DNA of 64,000 nt from Selaginella moellendorffii. Its lineage: Eukaryota > Streptophyta > Lycopodiopsida > Selaginellales > Selaginellaceae. Positions 54,274-64,000 of the stretch are shown in pieces (the stretch's first letter is position 1; each line of letters begins with the position of its first letter). Below the pieces are notes generated by a model. The model was not told where the DNA came from. It saw nothing but the letters and a program-made list of their open reading frames with translations, and did not search any database. The stretch covers positions 1,967,549 through 2,031,548 of the forward strand of contig NW_003314280.1 of the NCBI RefSeq assembly GCF_000143415.4, in the 5' to 3' direction. Position numbers and translations under genes: made by a program.

Positions 54274-55293
54274 CACCTTCATGGCTGTATTGTATGGAGT
54301 CCCGGCAATGTCAATAGGAAATGAATTGTATCCTCGCTCCAGTGCTTGATAGGCACGCTTGAGATCCCCTCGATCTAGCCCACGCTCTTGCCCGCCAAAT
54401 ATCTGGTGGACTCCGACGTCAAAGGCATACTGCGGCCGGCAATGAATGGTGTGAGCACAAAAGATCACAAAAAGATAGGTGTAGCAGTTTGACAAGGTAG
54501 CTAATGGCAAGAGAGAGTAAATTGGTGGAGTTACCTTCTTCATCTCGTGGAAGGTGTCGATCGGGTGTTGGGACGACTCCCACAAATCCAGGGCGGCCAG
54601 GGAGACAGCCTCGATGTGCGGGACGAGACCTCGGATGGCCTCTGGAGAGAAGCAGCTCTGCATGAGGCGCTTGAGCCGGCGGTGGTAGTCACCATCGTGA
54701 AAGAAGAGCGCGTGTGGCCCGATTATCCCCTCCTTGCTCGATGGGAATGTGGTCTTGAAGAGGTGGGCGTGCGTGACAAGGATGAACTTGGCGGCCTCGG
54801 GGCTGGCGATCATCACCGAGGGACAGCCCAGGATGTGTGTCTTGAAAATCTCACCATACCTAGAAAAGAACAAACGCCAAGAACACGGACGAGAGGAAGG
54901 AGTCAGTCACGCCCAACCAAAAAAAAAGAAGAAAGAGGCCAAGAAAACAATGGCACGAAAAAGCACAGTGTGTGCTTGGCGAGAGGGAGAGTGAAAGAGC
55001 ATGAGCAGAGTATAGAAGCGCTTGGGTGTTGTAATGGTTTGATTCTTGGATCATGGTCTCTCGCTCTTTGCGTTGGTGTTTTCCCGGGAGGACATTTACC
55101 TCTTGTGCCTGGATGCGAAGAAGACGTTGGGAGACTGCGTGTAGAGCCTCAGTGTTTCGCCCAGGAAAGGCCAGCCCAGCGATCCCGGCGGCAGGTTGAT
55201 CCGCCGCAGGCTCACGCGCTGGTAAATCCATGGCAGCAGCAGGGTCAATGCAAGCGCGTACAGAGCAGCTGCCGCGACGAGGAAGAAAACCAT
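52716..55293 (-). CDS. Cytochrome P450, CYP707A type (ABA 8'-hydroxylase)
   Basis: About nine exons from ATG 55293 to TAA 52716-52718, interrupted by a 100-N gap. N-terminal anchor 'VFFLVAAAALYALALTLLLP', then 'LPPGSLGWPFLGETLRLYTQ'. CYP707A marks: 'YGEIFKTHILGCPSVMIASP', 'EAAKFILVTHAHLFKTTFPS', 'ERGYNSFPIDIAGTPYNTAM', I-helix 'NVIGVIFAAQDTTASVLTW', 'MPLTSR' + 'AIQETLRLATILSFTFREAV' (ExxR), 'GWKVMPLFRMLHHSPDFF', the haem loop 'PFGNGLHSCPGNELAKLE', and the end 'GATEGVEYRPFPVPKAGLPI'. These enzymes start ABA breakdown by 8'-hydroxylation at the ER. A tail-exon fragment lies downstream. Two ABRE-like boxes and a TATA box lie upstream. Confidence 0.9.
53376..53475. other. Assembly gap (100 N) inside a CYP707A exon
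   Basis: Exactly 100 N. The flanking minus-strand exon pieces 'AEQERIRR' and 'IIDGDRSLSWSDTRNM' should be nearly adjacent in this family, so the true missing length is probably far below 100 bp. Confidence 0.95.
54193..54273. repeat. (AC)n(AG)n microsatellite at a splice donor
   Basis: About nine AC then about thirty AG units on the plus strand. In the gene's sense strand it is a CT run starting three bases after the GT donor at 54275-54276. Confidence 0.9.
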
Positions 55294-55596
55294 CCCTCCC
55301 TCTGTAGCTCCCGGGCAGAGAGCTTTGCGGAGAGCACAAAAAAACCCGATGGATGGATTGATTGCGCTCGATCGATCGGCCAATTGGATTGGAATGGGCT
55401 CGCTCGGCTCGATTGTGGGCGGGCGGGCGGGCGGGCGATCGCGCAATTTGGCGAGCAGAGCAATCGATTCACAAGGCAAAGAATTTTCGGACTCTTGGAG
55501 AGACAGGAGGAAGAAGAAAGGAGAGACTTGGGAGGAGAAGAAACGCTTCTGTGGGCTCGGCTCTCTCCAGTGATGGAACGAAGGTGTGAGAGAAAA

Positions 55597-55688
55597 ATTA
55601 TATATATACCGCTCAAACGCCTCACCCACTCACCCGCATCCACGTGGCAGAGGATATAACAACTGGCTAACCCTCCCGGACACGTGTG
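55597..55688 (-). promoter_or_regulatory. CYP707A promoter: TATA box and two ABRE/G-box elements
   Basis: On the minus strand a GGTATATATATAATT TATA-type box (55597-55610) is preceded upstream by CACGTGGC (55641-55648) and ACACGTGT (55680-55687). Both are ACGT-core elements of the type bound by ABF/AREB bZIP factors. The TATA box lies about 305 bp before the ATG. Confidence 0.55.
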
Positions 55689-56739
55689 TATTTCCACCGC
55701 CGGCGGCTACCCACCGGCGGCACGGCATATTCCGGTGCCTTCCGGGGTTCAATGTATGTGAGCTTGGAATCTTGAAATGTATGGTTGGTGTGCGCTGATG
55801 TTTGGGCTTGCTGATTATGCTTTGCTCGAAAATGGGCAATCGTTCACATCCCACTTAACAAAAATTCGCGACACACAGGGGCATTCATCCCCCTTCTCTG
55901 GCATTTTCATATTGTATATTGGGGGATCCAGTGGTACTTTCCAGCAACACCAACACCCTCTTTTTTTTTTTGGATACACAGTTGTATAGAAAATGTATTC
56001 GACCTGTAAGTTGATGAGTGAGCTTATCCAAGATATATGCTCCGCCAGCCCAGCTTTCCTTTCCTAAAAGAGAGCTAAAGCTTGGAATATTTCACCGAGA
56101 TTGCATGACAACAAGCAAAAGTACCTATAAGTATGTCCTGGGATGGGTCAATTTTGGGAAATCTTTGGTGCGCTACCCCGATTTGATCTCGATTTGGATT
56201 CTCCTCATTTTGGCCTTGACGCTGCCCTGTGCTTGCGACGAAAGCTCACACCAACTTGTACATGGATCTTTCAGGAAAGAAGCACAGTACAAGATGATAA
56301 ATTCGGCTTGGTGTTTTTGCACCTATTGTCTTTGCACTGGGACAGACGCGACGATGCGATTGTAATTCTATCCTTCCAAGGAAGCTGATGGGGAAGAACA
56401 GCACGACGACGCTAAGGGTGAGCTTTTGGAGCGAGTCAGAGGAGAGGGGCTAATCACAGAAAAGGTGCAATCAAGTTGGGAATGATCCATGACATTTGTC
56501 AAGAGCTCAAGGAGTTGGAGCCATTCCTCTTGATTTTATTATAATCTTTCGTGCAGTCTTTACCTTCTCGTGGCAAAGACCCGGGGTTTGCTCCGGTTTT
56601 TAGAAGAGGATCAATCCAAAAGTCAGCTTAGTGTAAATCAAACAAGAAAGATCAATGCTCAAAAAGTCAACATCCAATGCACCCCAAAGGCTTTGACCTT
56701 TTGGGAGGGAGAAGTCCACCCCGAATCCACTCGCTCATG
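55689..56739. other. Intergenic DNA
   Basis: No gene recognised. A poly-T at 55961-55972; otherwise unremarkable. Confidence 0.5.
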
Positions 56740-57415
56740 CTACCTAGCTCTCCTTTGTTGCCTCGTTGCTACGTAATCAAGCAGAAAGAGTGGATTCTCC
56801 GCGATGTCGTGGAGCGCAGAGCCCCGGAGGTGGTCCAAAAGGGAGACCGGATCACGGTCATGGCCGCCGTCGCTGTGCTGATCGCCATCCTCCTCGAACA
56901 TGGAATTCGTGTAAATCCTGCCGGGCATGGGGATATCGTCCTCGAATCTGCTCGAGGCCGTCGACGCCCTGGTGCATTTGCATCGCATCATCAGGCTCCA
57001 GGGGCTCGACCAGGATCTAGTGCTCGACCGCGACGACGATGGTTGTTCCGCGACGTGGAGCTCGATGGATCGGAAGGAGCTCGTGGCCAGATGGTTGAGC
57101 GACATCCCCAGGATCTCGCCCAGCGTCACGGGCTTGTCATCCGGGAAGAACTTGGAGGAGCAGCTCGACTGCACGATCGAGATCATGATAACCCACAAAC
57201 AGTGTCTTGATGCGTACCTCGGTTTCCAAGTTGGAGGTCTCGTCGGAGTAGCTGGTGGTGGAGATCTTGGCGCCGCCGGCGGTGCCTCTCATTGTGTTGC
57301 TGCTTGGATCTCGATCTTCGTCCACCAGTGTGTCGAGCACTCTCTTCCTCAAGTGCACGGGCTCGAGCCCGAGCGGCCATCCAGACGGCGGTCTCTCTTC
57401 CTCGTCGCGATCCAT
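56740..57415 (-). CDS. Small plant protein with GWPLGL motif (uncharacterised UCP031279-like)
   Basis: Two exons (57415-57218 and 57168-56740) joined across a 49-bp GT...AG intron give 208 residues. The start is MDRDEEERPPSGWPLGLEPV. A Ser/Thr-rich segment follows, and exon 2 has 'CSSKFFPDDKPVTLGEILGM'. The order 'GWPLGL' ... 'ETSNLETESS' ... 'FF-D-vTLGeliG' recalls a small plant-specific family of unknown function. The C-terminal half is polar with several Ser-Arg stretches and no membrane segment. The family call is by motif memory and moderate; no function is proposed. Confidence 0.6.
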
Positions 57416-57946
57416 CGAGACGAGAGCGAGCGTGCCTCTAGGAATCAGCGCGACTCCAGTAGTCTAGCTATCTATCTAGTATCGAATCTTACCTCTCGCA
57501 TTCATTACAAGTGGGAGAAAGGTAGGGGCTTTGGAGAGATGCCCTATAGCCATAGCCAGCCGAGGAGTGCTCCCTCCTCCATCCAAAGTACTTTCTCTCC
57601 GAGGAAAGCACTCTCAATTAAGAACAAATGCTCCTGGGCTGCATTGCAATGCGACACGAGCGAAGGATCCATTCATTCATGCTCAATCCATCCGGTCGCC
57701 CCTCCCCGACGACGAAGCAACGAGTGAGAGCAAGAGAAAGAAAAGCTTTTTAAGGGAGTGGCAAGAAGTTCATGAGACCGTCGTCGGGTCTGCACGGCCG
57801 TTGCCGGGCATTGAATGACAATCAAGGCTCGACACGGACAAACGCAACAGCAGCGACTCCGCGAGCAAACGCTCTCCAAAATCTTTGCTTTCGCGATCGG
57901 TTCCTCTACCTCCTAGGCCTGGCAGCACGCACAAAAACTTTCAGCT
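57416..57946. other. Intergenic DNA
   Basis: Contains the likely 5' UTR of the GWPLGL gene and the 3' UTR of the E3 ligase; nothing else seen. Confidence 0.5.
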
Positions 57947-59916
57947 CTACACCCACCGGATTGACACTTCTTTCCCTTTGTTTAATCCACTCGAGTTTGG
58001 TGGTGGTGGAGCATCGCCTCCTTCCATCTCCTGCAACGAGGAGAAAAGAAGATTAAAGGAATGATCAAACACACCAACGTGCCATGATTCCGCCATACCT
58101 CATGACTAAGTTGACGAAGAACAACCGAAACGCTCGGCGAGAGGGGTTTAACTCTCCTGGATCGCCTGGACGACGACGACGACGATTGGTGGTGAACCTG
58201 CTGCTGCTCGTCCCGGCAGCCATGAGATATCGATGATGGAGCCAGCACGAGCGATGCAATGTCCTGCCTACAAAACGGACATGCTAGTGCTCGCGGCGGT
58301 GATGACGACGACGACGAGGAGCCGTGACAGCAGAGCTTGAGAGCACAGGTTGCACACATCTGGTGGCCACAGTCCTTGATTTGGATGGTGCACAAGTGGT
58401 CGAAGCAAATGCAGCACACGTCTTCGTCCTTGATGGAGCTGCTCCCACTAGCAGCGAGTTCCTGTCCACAGCAGCAGCGAATTAATCTGTGCTTCTCTTG
58501 CCGTGTCACTCGCTCACTCGACGGAGATCATCCACTCAATCGTCCAAAGGAAAAAGAAAGAGAACAAAGTCTCTCGAGACCACTCGCACTCGTGGGGATA
58601 ACAGTGAAAAGTTTGTCTTGCCTGGGATAGATCTCGCTCTTGTTGATTTTGTTTTCGTGGTCGGTGGTGCTGTCGGTGGTGCCGCCGGTTGGCCTCGCGT
58701 AGAGCCGCCTCGAGCAGCTTCTTGGCCTCCGGCTCCAGCTCCTTGATGAACTTGAGAGACGATGGCCACACCAGCGGCTCTGCTGCGTTGGGATTGAGCA
58801 GAGCCGCGCAGGCGAAGTTGTGGTACTCGTTAGCCACTCCGTAAGCAGTGAACCTGTGAAGCAAAAGATGATGAGAAAGAAGAGATCTACGTTTGATGCG
58901 ATCACCCTTCGTTGTCACGATGCCTTCGGTCTGCTCCCCATGAGAGGAGCGCTTGCACGCATTCGACCGAGCCTCCACGAGCAGCAGCATGCAGCGGGGA
59001 CATTCCACCACCAAGTCTGACCAAGTCGAAAGTTTTCTCTTCTGTAAGACAGAAAAATGGATGACTTACTCATTGATCTGGCCATAAGGAATCGTTCTTG
59101 CGGAGACCAGCGCTCCGTTGCTTAGAAGTTCCTGGACGACGGCGGCATGGCCGCTCAAGCTGGCCAGGTGAAGAGCAGTGATCCCGCTCCTGTCTTGCGC
59201 ATTCAGGAATCTCGCCAGACCCCTGGAGAAAGCATACAAGTTGGCCATCGGGGAAACAAAACGTTCAAAGGATTTAGAACGTACCAAGTACTTGAATCGG
59301 CTGCTGCCAAGATCTTCTGGACGCACGAAGAGTTTCCTCCCTTGGCAGCATAGTGTAAGCATGTTCTTCCGCGTGACGAACCAAATACGATTATCTATGG
59401 ACCAAAAGGGCAAGCAAAACTCGTTTAGAAGTCAATCCTGAGTGTAAGTTCCTTACATTCGCTCCGGCGCGATCGAGAAGCCACTCGGCACAAGCCCATT
59501 TCTTCTGCTTGCAAGCAAGCATCAAGGGTGTCTGGAATATGACTTGGAGCACTTACTTCTCACGCACAGATGATTCACGAGCGTGCTTACCTTGCCATAT
59601 CGATCCAGAGGTTCTGCATCGGCGCCTCGCTCGAGCAATGCGATCAAGACCTTATGATCAAAAAGAGAAACCGAGCCATTGAAAAGAGATTTTTTTTGGT
59701 CCACCATACCTCGAGCTGACCAATGGAGGCCGCCAAGTGCAAGGGCGTTAGACGGCGCAGGGACCGAGCTTCATTGAGTAGATGTGGATGCTGCTCCGCT
59801 ACATTCCTCACGCCATCCACATCGCCCTTCCGAATCGCTGCAAACAAGGCATGGGCTTCGTTGCGTTCTTTGTTTGGAGACAAGCTCCACAAGGCGCAAA
59901 CCATGATCGCCCACAA
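57947..59916 (-). CDS. Ankyrin-repeat RING E3 ubiquitin ligase (XB3/XBAT type)
   Basis: Eight or nine exons from ATG 59916 (59904 also possible) to TAG 57947-57949. Ankyrin units in order: 'ALFAAIRKGDVDGVRN', 'LTPLHLAASIGQLEVLIALL', 'TPLMLACKQKKWACAEWLLD', 'RTCLHYAAKGGNSSCVQKIL', 'ITALHLASLSGHAAVVQELL' and 'MSPLHAAARGGSVECVQALL'. Next comes the linker 'CAALLNPNAAEPLVWPSSLK' typical of XBAT31/XB3. Then the C3HC4 RING: 'VCCICFDHLCTIQIKDCGHQ', 'MCATCALKLCCHG', 'ACPFCRQDI'. XB3 relatives ubiquitinate partners of receptor kinases or act in hormone and nutrient control. The N-terminus lacks the MG myristoylation start found in some members. Confidence 0.88.
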
Positions 59917-62900
59917 ACATCACAGGGACCAGACAAGCCCTCCCGCCCTGTGACAATAATGCTGTGGACTTCAATGGGGATCCCGGATGGCTCCCTGGCT
60001 GCTCTTTGATTTGTTTATAAAAAATCTGTCCCGGGTCATCGTTCGACCGAGAAAAAGGCTGCGAGAAGCAACCAAATTATATATAATATGCGATTGATAT
60101 AAGATTTAGTAACAAGTGGAATGGTGCCTTTTTGCACGACACTCTGATTAACAGATGTTTTCCACGAGCAATCGCCAAGTCCACACGGAATGGACATAAT
60201 CATCAAAACAATCCCTCTGCTGCATCAAAGTTAATTATTTTGATGTTTAATCCTTTTATATTTCTTCCCATAGGTAGGTTCTCATAGAGTGTAAACATAT
60301 GAACTTTTTGCATATATATATTTTTGGTTGGCTTTGGCAGTGGATATATCTAGAATATGCTTAAATATTCTAGGATATTTTATTTAACAGTTGTTATTCA
60401 TTTTGATTAATCTTGTATTTATAATTATAAACATGTTTATAATTTATAAACTTTCTTAAACACTTTCTAGTATATTCTTTTTTATTCTACCATCTAATAT
60501 AAGGTTAATCTTGTGTTTATAAATTATAAACATGTTTATAATTAAAAACTTTTATTTGATAAATTGAATTAATAAGTAGGAATAACACTATTATTAAGCA
60601 AACCAAGTGTTCTACATGCAATACGTAGCAAATTATTTTTATTTTTGAGTTCTATGCAAAAATATTATGCACACAATCACCATTTAATTGCTATAAAAAC
60701 AATTAAAATGTGATAATATATATTTATAATATTTTTATATGGGATATACCATGTATAATTAGGCATGACATTTCAAAATTGCCAACTATGAATTTAATAA
60801 GTTTTTATCTCTTGTTTTGGTCATTAAGTGTGAATTTATGATCTTCTAACTATGGCATTCTCTCTCCTCTTTTACACATGCTCCATTCAACTCTCATGTT
60901 GCACAGTTGTGCCTCATTTTTTGTGGTTTAGAGGCATTTAATATACTTTAATGTAAAGTATAGTGCTTCAATTACTTTTGCAAGTGTCATTTCTTTGTAG
61001 CTTATTTCCAGTGCACAAAAAGAATCTAGAATAAAAAACAAACACATTAGCATATACATTAAAAATGAATATATATAAATCAATTACTTATTTATATACA
61101 AATTTTATATTGCAACGCTCATTACTCCCCACACAATCATTACAATAATTATGAAGCTCAAACTAAGAAACAAAAATTCAATAAAGAAAAGCTTATGCTA
61201 TTGCTTTGCAATATGTTTAAGCCTAACAAACCAATACAATGCCAAAATCTTACATATGTGATTAGAGATGTAAGAAATTGATAAAGTTAATACCTTACCA
61301 TAGTTATAACACAATTCACTAACTTACATAAAACCATTGCACTCAAGGCCCCAAGGACCCAAAGAAAAGCTTTATACTAGTTTTGTGCTAGTATGAATAA
61401 CATGCACTTGAGTACATAGTTGTAGTGTAGTAATTTACTAACTTTTTGAGTTTAAAAACTCAGAAACTTTAAGCTAACATTGACATATTTTCAAGCAAGC
61501 CCTTTATTGGTATATTTTGAATTTCAAAATATATGCAAGATTATTCACTTATGAAACCACACGTAATTTTCACCTTATATTCTATAGTGATTAACTATTG
61601 AATAACTATAGAGGAAAATTTAACCCTTAAGGCCAAGGACAATAGAGCAGAACCTAAGTTTTAAGGCCTTAGGCCATTAAATAAAGGGATGAAGTTAAAC
61701 TTTTAAGCATATAACTAAGAAGTAAAAGAACTAGAGCATAGAACAATTTTTTAGCATACAACTAAACAAAAAACATGCGCATAGAATGATATTAGAATAT
61801 TCCTAGAGCATTTAACATCTCAATACCAAAACTAACATGCAAAACAAAGCCAAATAAAATTTAACTCTATTTCAATATACCAATGGTTTAATATAAGGAT
61901 ATAAATACTCCACTAGCTAGCATAGTATGGAGCTAGGGTTTAGACCTAAGCTGGATACAAAATAAAAACAGACACATCTTTAAATACATAATTAGCAAAT
62001 CTAGACACTTTTTATAAATGATTTATAAAACTAAATAAAACTAACATATGGGGCATGATAATGAGGGTGTTTAGTGGACACAATAGGCTATTATGTAATG
62101 ATATTAAAGGACTAGTGCTCGATGCTTGACAAACCAGTACAAAACAAAGCAAAAGATAATTAACATACCAAGCTAAGTATGCTTTGGCTAAATAAATATT
62201 TAAAAATTCCTTCCTTATGCTCATCAAGCCAAATATAAATGTTAAATCTAGTTTAGTAACACTTGAACAAGAGGGATTGATAAAAGGAATTAGTAGTATT
62301 GACCTCCTGCCATTATGGCAGAAAGAAAAAAATATTTGAAAGGACTCGTTAATAAGTAACTTTTGATACTCACAATCACATTCATAACATACTCTTTCTT
62401 TTGAGAAGATCGACATCCTTGTCGATGCATACTCTAGTCTAGACCACTATTAAAAAAATAATTCAAGAAAAAGTTTATCAATTTAAATGAGTTAAAGAAT
62501 TACCTCTCTATCTAAAATACATTACCATTCAAACAGCTTCTAGCCATGACATAGAAAAAAAAGCCAAAGGCCATAACCCTTCTAAGCAAACAAACCAAAC
62601 CCATCAGTAAAATTTAAATAAACTATTGTAAATTGGTTGTTAAAGTTTTATATGGCCACACCCTTTTGACGGAATAAAGAACATCAAGTGAGTTATCTAA
62701 TCAGTTTACAATAGTTACCCCATGACTAAAGATTTCATTATACACATGAAGTGTTGAAACTAATTTACCTATACTAGCTTAAACATAAAGATCAATAGAT
62801 GGACAATATTGAAGTCATAGACAAAGATATTTTAGAGACCAAATTATTAGTGAATATTAAAATAAAAATTATTTGAATTAAATTATCATCTAATAAATCA

Positions 62901-63327
62901 AATTACTAAGGTTAGGGATTTTGGAAGTGTTGAGTGATATAGGTTCAAACTCTAGCTTAAAACCACCAAGATTATTATATTTTGAAGATATAGGAATAAC
63001 CATCTAACAAAATTTAATAGTAAATATATCATCAAGAAACTTAATAATAATATCTAACTACCAAATATTGTAAAAAACTTGAAAAATAATTTACAAAATA
63101 TAGCTTAAATAACATAAAATATCATTGATTAGACAAGTAAAATATTTGTAAATATATCATTTGAAAAAAATAACATCATAATTTATCAAAACCAACTTTA
63201 ACAACAATAAACAGAATAGAATGAATATTGCAAGGCTAACAAACACCCATTCATACAAAATACCAATCTAGGTAATTTAAATAAATTTTAGTCAATAATA
63301 TAAAGGAATTAGAGTTGGTTAAGCATG
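59917..63327. other. AT-rich repeat-derived DNA, no gene seen
   Basis: About 3.4 kb of strongly AT-rich sequence. 60340-60500 resembles the DNA flanking the outer retroelement (4540-4656 joined to 15216-15300) without the insertion. 62033-62389 is a solo LTR. Other parts show no open frame of interest. Confidence 0.65.
62033..62389 (-). repeat. Solo LTR of the chromodomain element family
   Basis: The minus strand matches the LTRs at 7221-7781 and 13843-14197 end to end: 'atggcaggaggtcaatacta', 'gatgagcataaggaaggaat', 'ttacataatagcctattgtg', 'actaaacaccctcattatca'. It is 357 bp, with a TGTTATG start. No internal element sequence adjoins it. Divergence is high, so it is old. Confidence 0.8.
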
Positions 63328-64000
63328 TGTAAACTCCTGAGTCTGGACTTCCCGGGAGGTCACCCAGCCCAATACTATTCAAACCTAAGGACACTTAACC
63401 TCAAATATCCCAAAACCCTTAACCGATTGGAAAAGAGGGTGCACTCTTTTTTATTTATGGGCCCTTTCCCTCTATATTTGAACCCCATGGATCGTCTCTC
63501 AAGTCGTTCTCTTTGGTTGCTTACAATCCACCACGCTTCTTTGCAAATTCATGCCCTCGTGAACGGAAGTTGAGAGCCGCAGCTCTCCCGAGAGCCTCGC
63601 TCTCTTGACACCCTACCCCTCGGGTCGAGCCCAGTAGGAGCAAATTGGACCAGCCAGATGTCAATCAACATGTGGTGTGATTCCCTTAGCCAACTAATAG
63701 AGTCGGACCTGAAACCCCTTTGATACTAAATGTACCCCTCGGGTCGATGTCAATCAACATGTGGTGTGATTCCCTTAGCCAACTAATAGAGTCGGACCTG
63801 AAACCCCTTTGATACTAAATGTACCCCTCGGGTCGAGCCCAGTAGGAGCAAGTTAGACCACCCAGATGTCAATCAACATGTGGTGTGATTCCCTTAGCCA
63901 ACCAACAGAGTCGGACCTAAAACCTCTCAACATGTGGTGTGATTCCCTTAGCCAACCAACAGAGTTGGACCTAAAACCTCTCTGATACTAAATGTAAACT
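63328..64000 (-). mobile_element. 5S-bearing Cassandra-like TRIM, truncated by the window edge
   Basis: In minus orientation the 3' LTR is 63328-63525 (198 bp, TGTAAAC...CTTACA, carrying a 5S-rRNA-like stretch with 'GGGTGACCTCCCGGGAAGTC'). A non-coding internal region of about 467 bp follows. TGTAAACT at 63993-64000 repeats the LTR start, so a second LTR begins there. Just inside it, the minus strand has TAGTATCAGAGA (63990-63979), 10 of 12 matching the initiator-Met primer-binding site. No coding capacity: a terminal-repeat retrotransposon in miniature. Confidence 0.8.
63614..63990. repeat. Tandem repeat inside the TRIM
   Basis: A unit of about 119 bp ('tacccctcgggtcgagccca' ... 'tgatactaaatg') is repeated three to four times, with a shortened 89-bp second unit and a partial last one. 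Each unit with an intact end carries its own primer-binding-site-like sequence. Confidence 0.85.

Noticed and set aside
54547-55659. Plus-strand open frame of 370 codons
   Set aside because: Lies antisense to CYP707A exons 1-2 and an intron; low-complexity Glu/Lys/Arg sequence, no motif.
61140-61420. Possible gene in AT-rich right part
   Set aside because: Stops are frequent in all frames and no motif is visible.

Overview
The window looks like nuclear DNA of a small-genome lycophyte, most probably Selaginella (an inference from gene content and architecture; no database was searched). Genes have many introns of about 40-60 bp with GT...AG ends. Intergenic gaps are short: two stop codons lie 26 bp apart at 33.08-33.10 kb, and two start codons 44 bp apart at 3.12-3.17 kb. 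Pentatricopeptide-repeat (PPR) genes are frequent and the gene set is typical of land plants. Gene-rich DNA alternates with AT-rich, transposon-derived DNA. One 100-N assembly gap lies inside a P450 gene.

Layout. 1-4.2 kb: 5' part of a PPR gene, then a head-to-head pair: a five-exon gene with two HSP20/alpha-crystallin-like domains (minus) and an unrecognised five-exon partner (plus). 4.2-16.6 kb: AT-rich DNA with a three-level transposon nest. A minus-strand Ty3-type element (4657-15215) carries a plus-strand chromodomain Ty3 element (7221-14197), whose 5' LTR carries a solo LTR containing a 5S-rRNA-like segment. 16.6-21.2 kb: gene-fragment graveyard with broken copies of the HSP20-like gene, a CHY1-type hydrolase gene and a ZIFL transporter gene. 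21.3-30.3 kb: intact CHY1-type hydrolase and two divergent ZIFL transporters. 31.2-39.1 kb: RLCK-type pseudokinase, PPR protein, MTHFSD-like protein and a GOLVEN/RGF-like peptide precursor. 40-47.1 kb: PPR pseudogene, conserved membrane protein, DGAT2 and a CYP711A (MAX1)-type P450. 47.1-51.7 kb: second graveyard, with a MITE-like hairpin, DGAT2, MAX1 and CYP707A fragments, and a decayed second copy of the head-to-head pair. 52.7-59.9 kb: CYP707A-type ABA 8'-hydroxylase, a small GWPLGL-motif protein and an XB3/XBAT ankyrin-RING E3 ligase. 59.9-64 kb: AT-rich DNA with a solo LTR of the chromodomain element and a 5S-bearing Cassandra-like TRIM cut by the right edge.

How the genes relate. There are no operons. 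Two hormone-linked P450s (strigolactone-type CYP711A and ABA-catabolic CYP707A), an RGF-like peptide and DGAT2 lie close together, with paired CACGTG elements upstream of CYP707A and DGAT2; this looks like independent regulation. The most unusual content is the double-HSP20-domain family with its head-to-head partner, duplicated as a unit and surrounded by scrambled, sometimes micro-inverted fragments of neighbouring genes, plus the unusually legible nest of retroelements.
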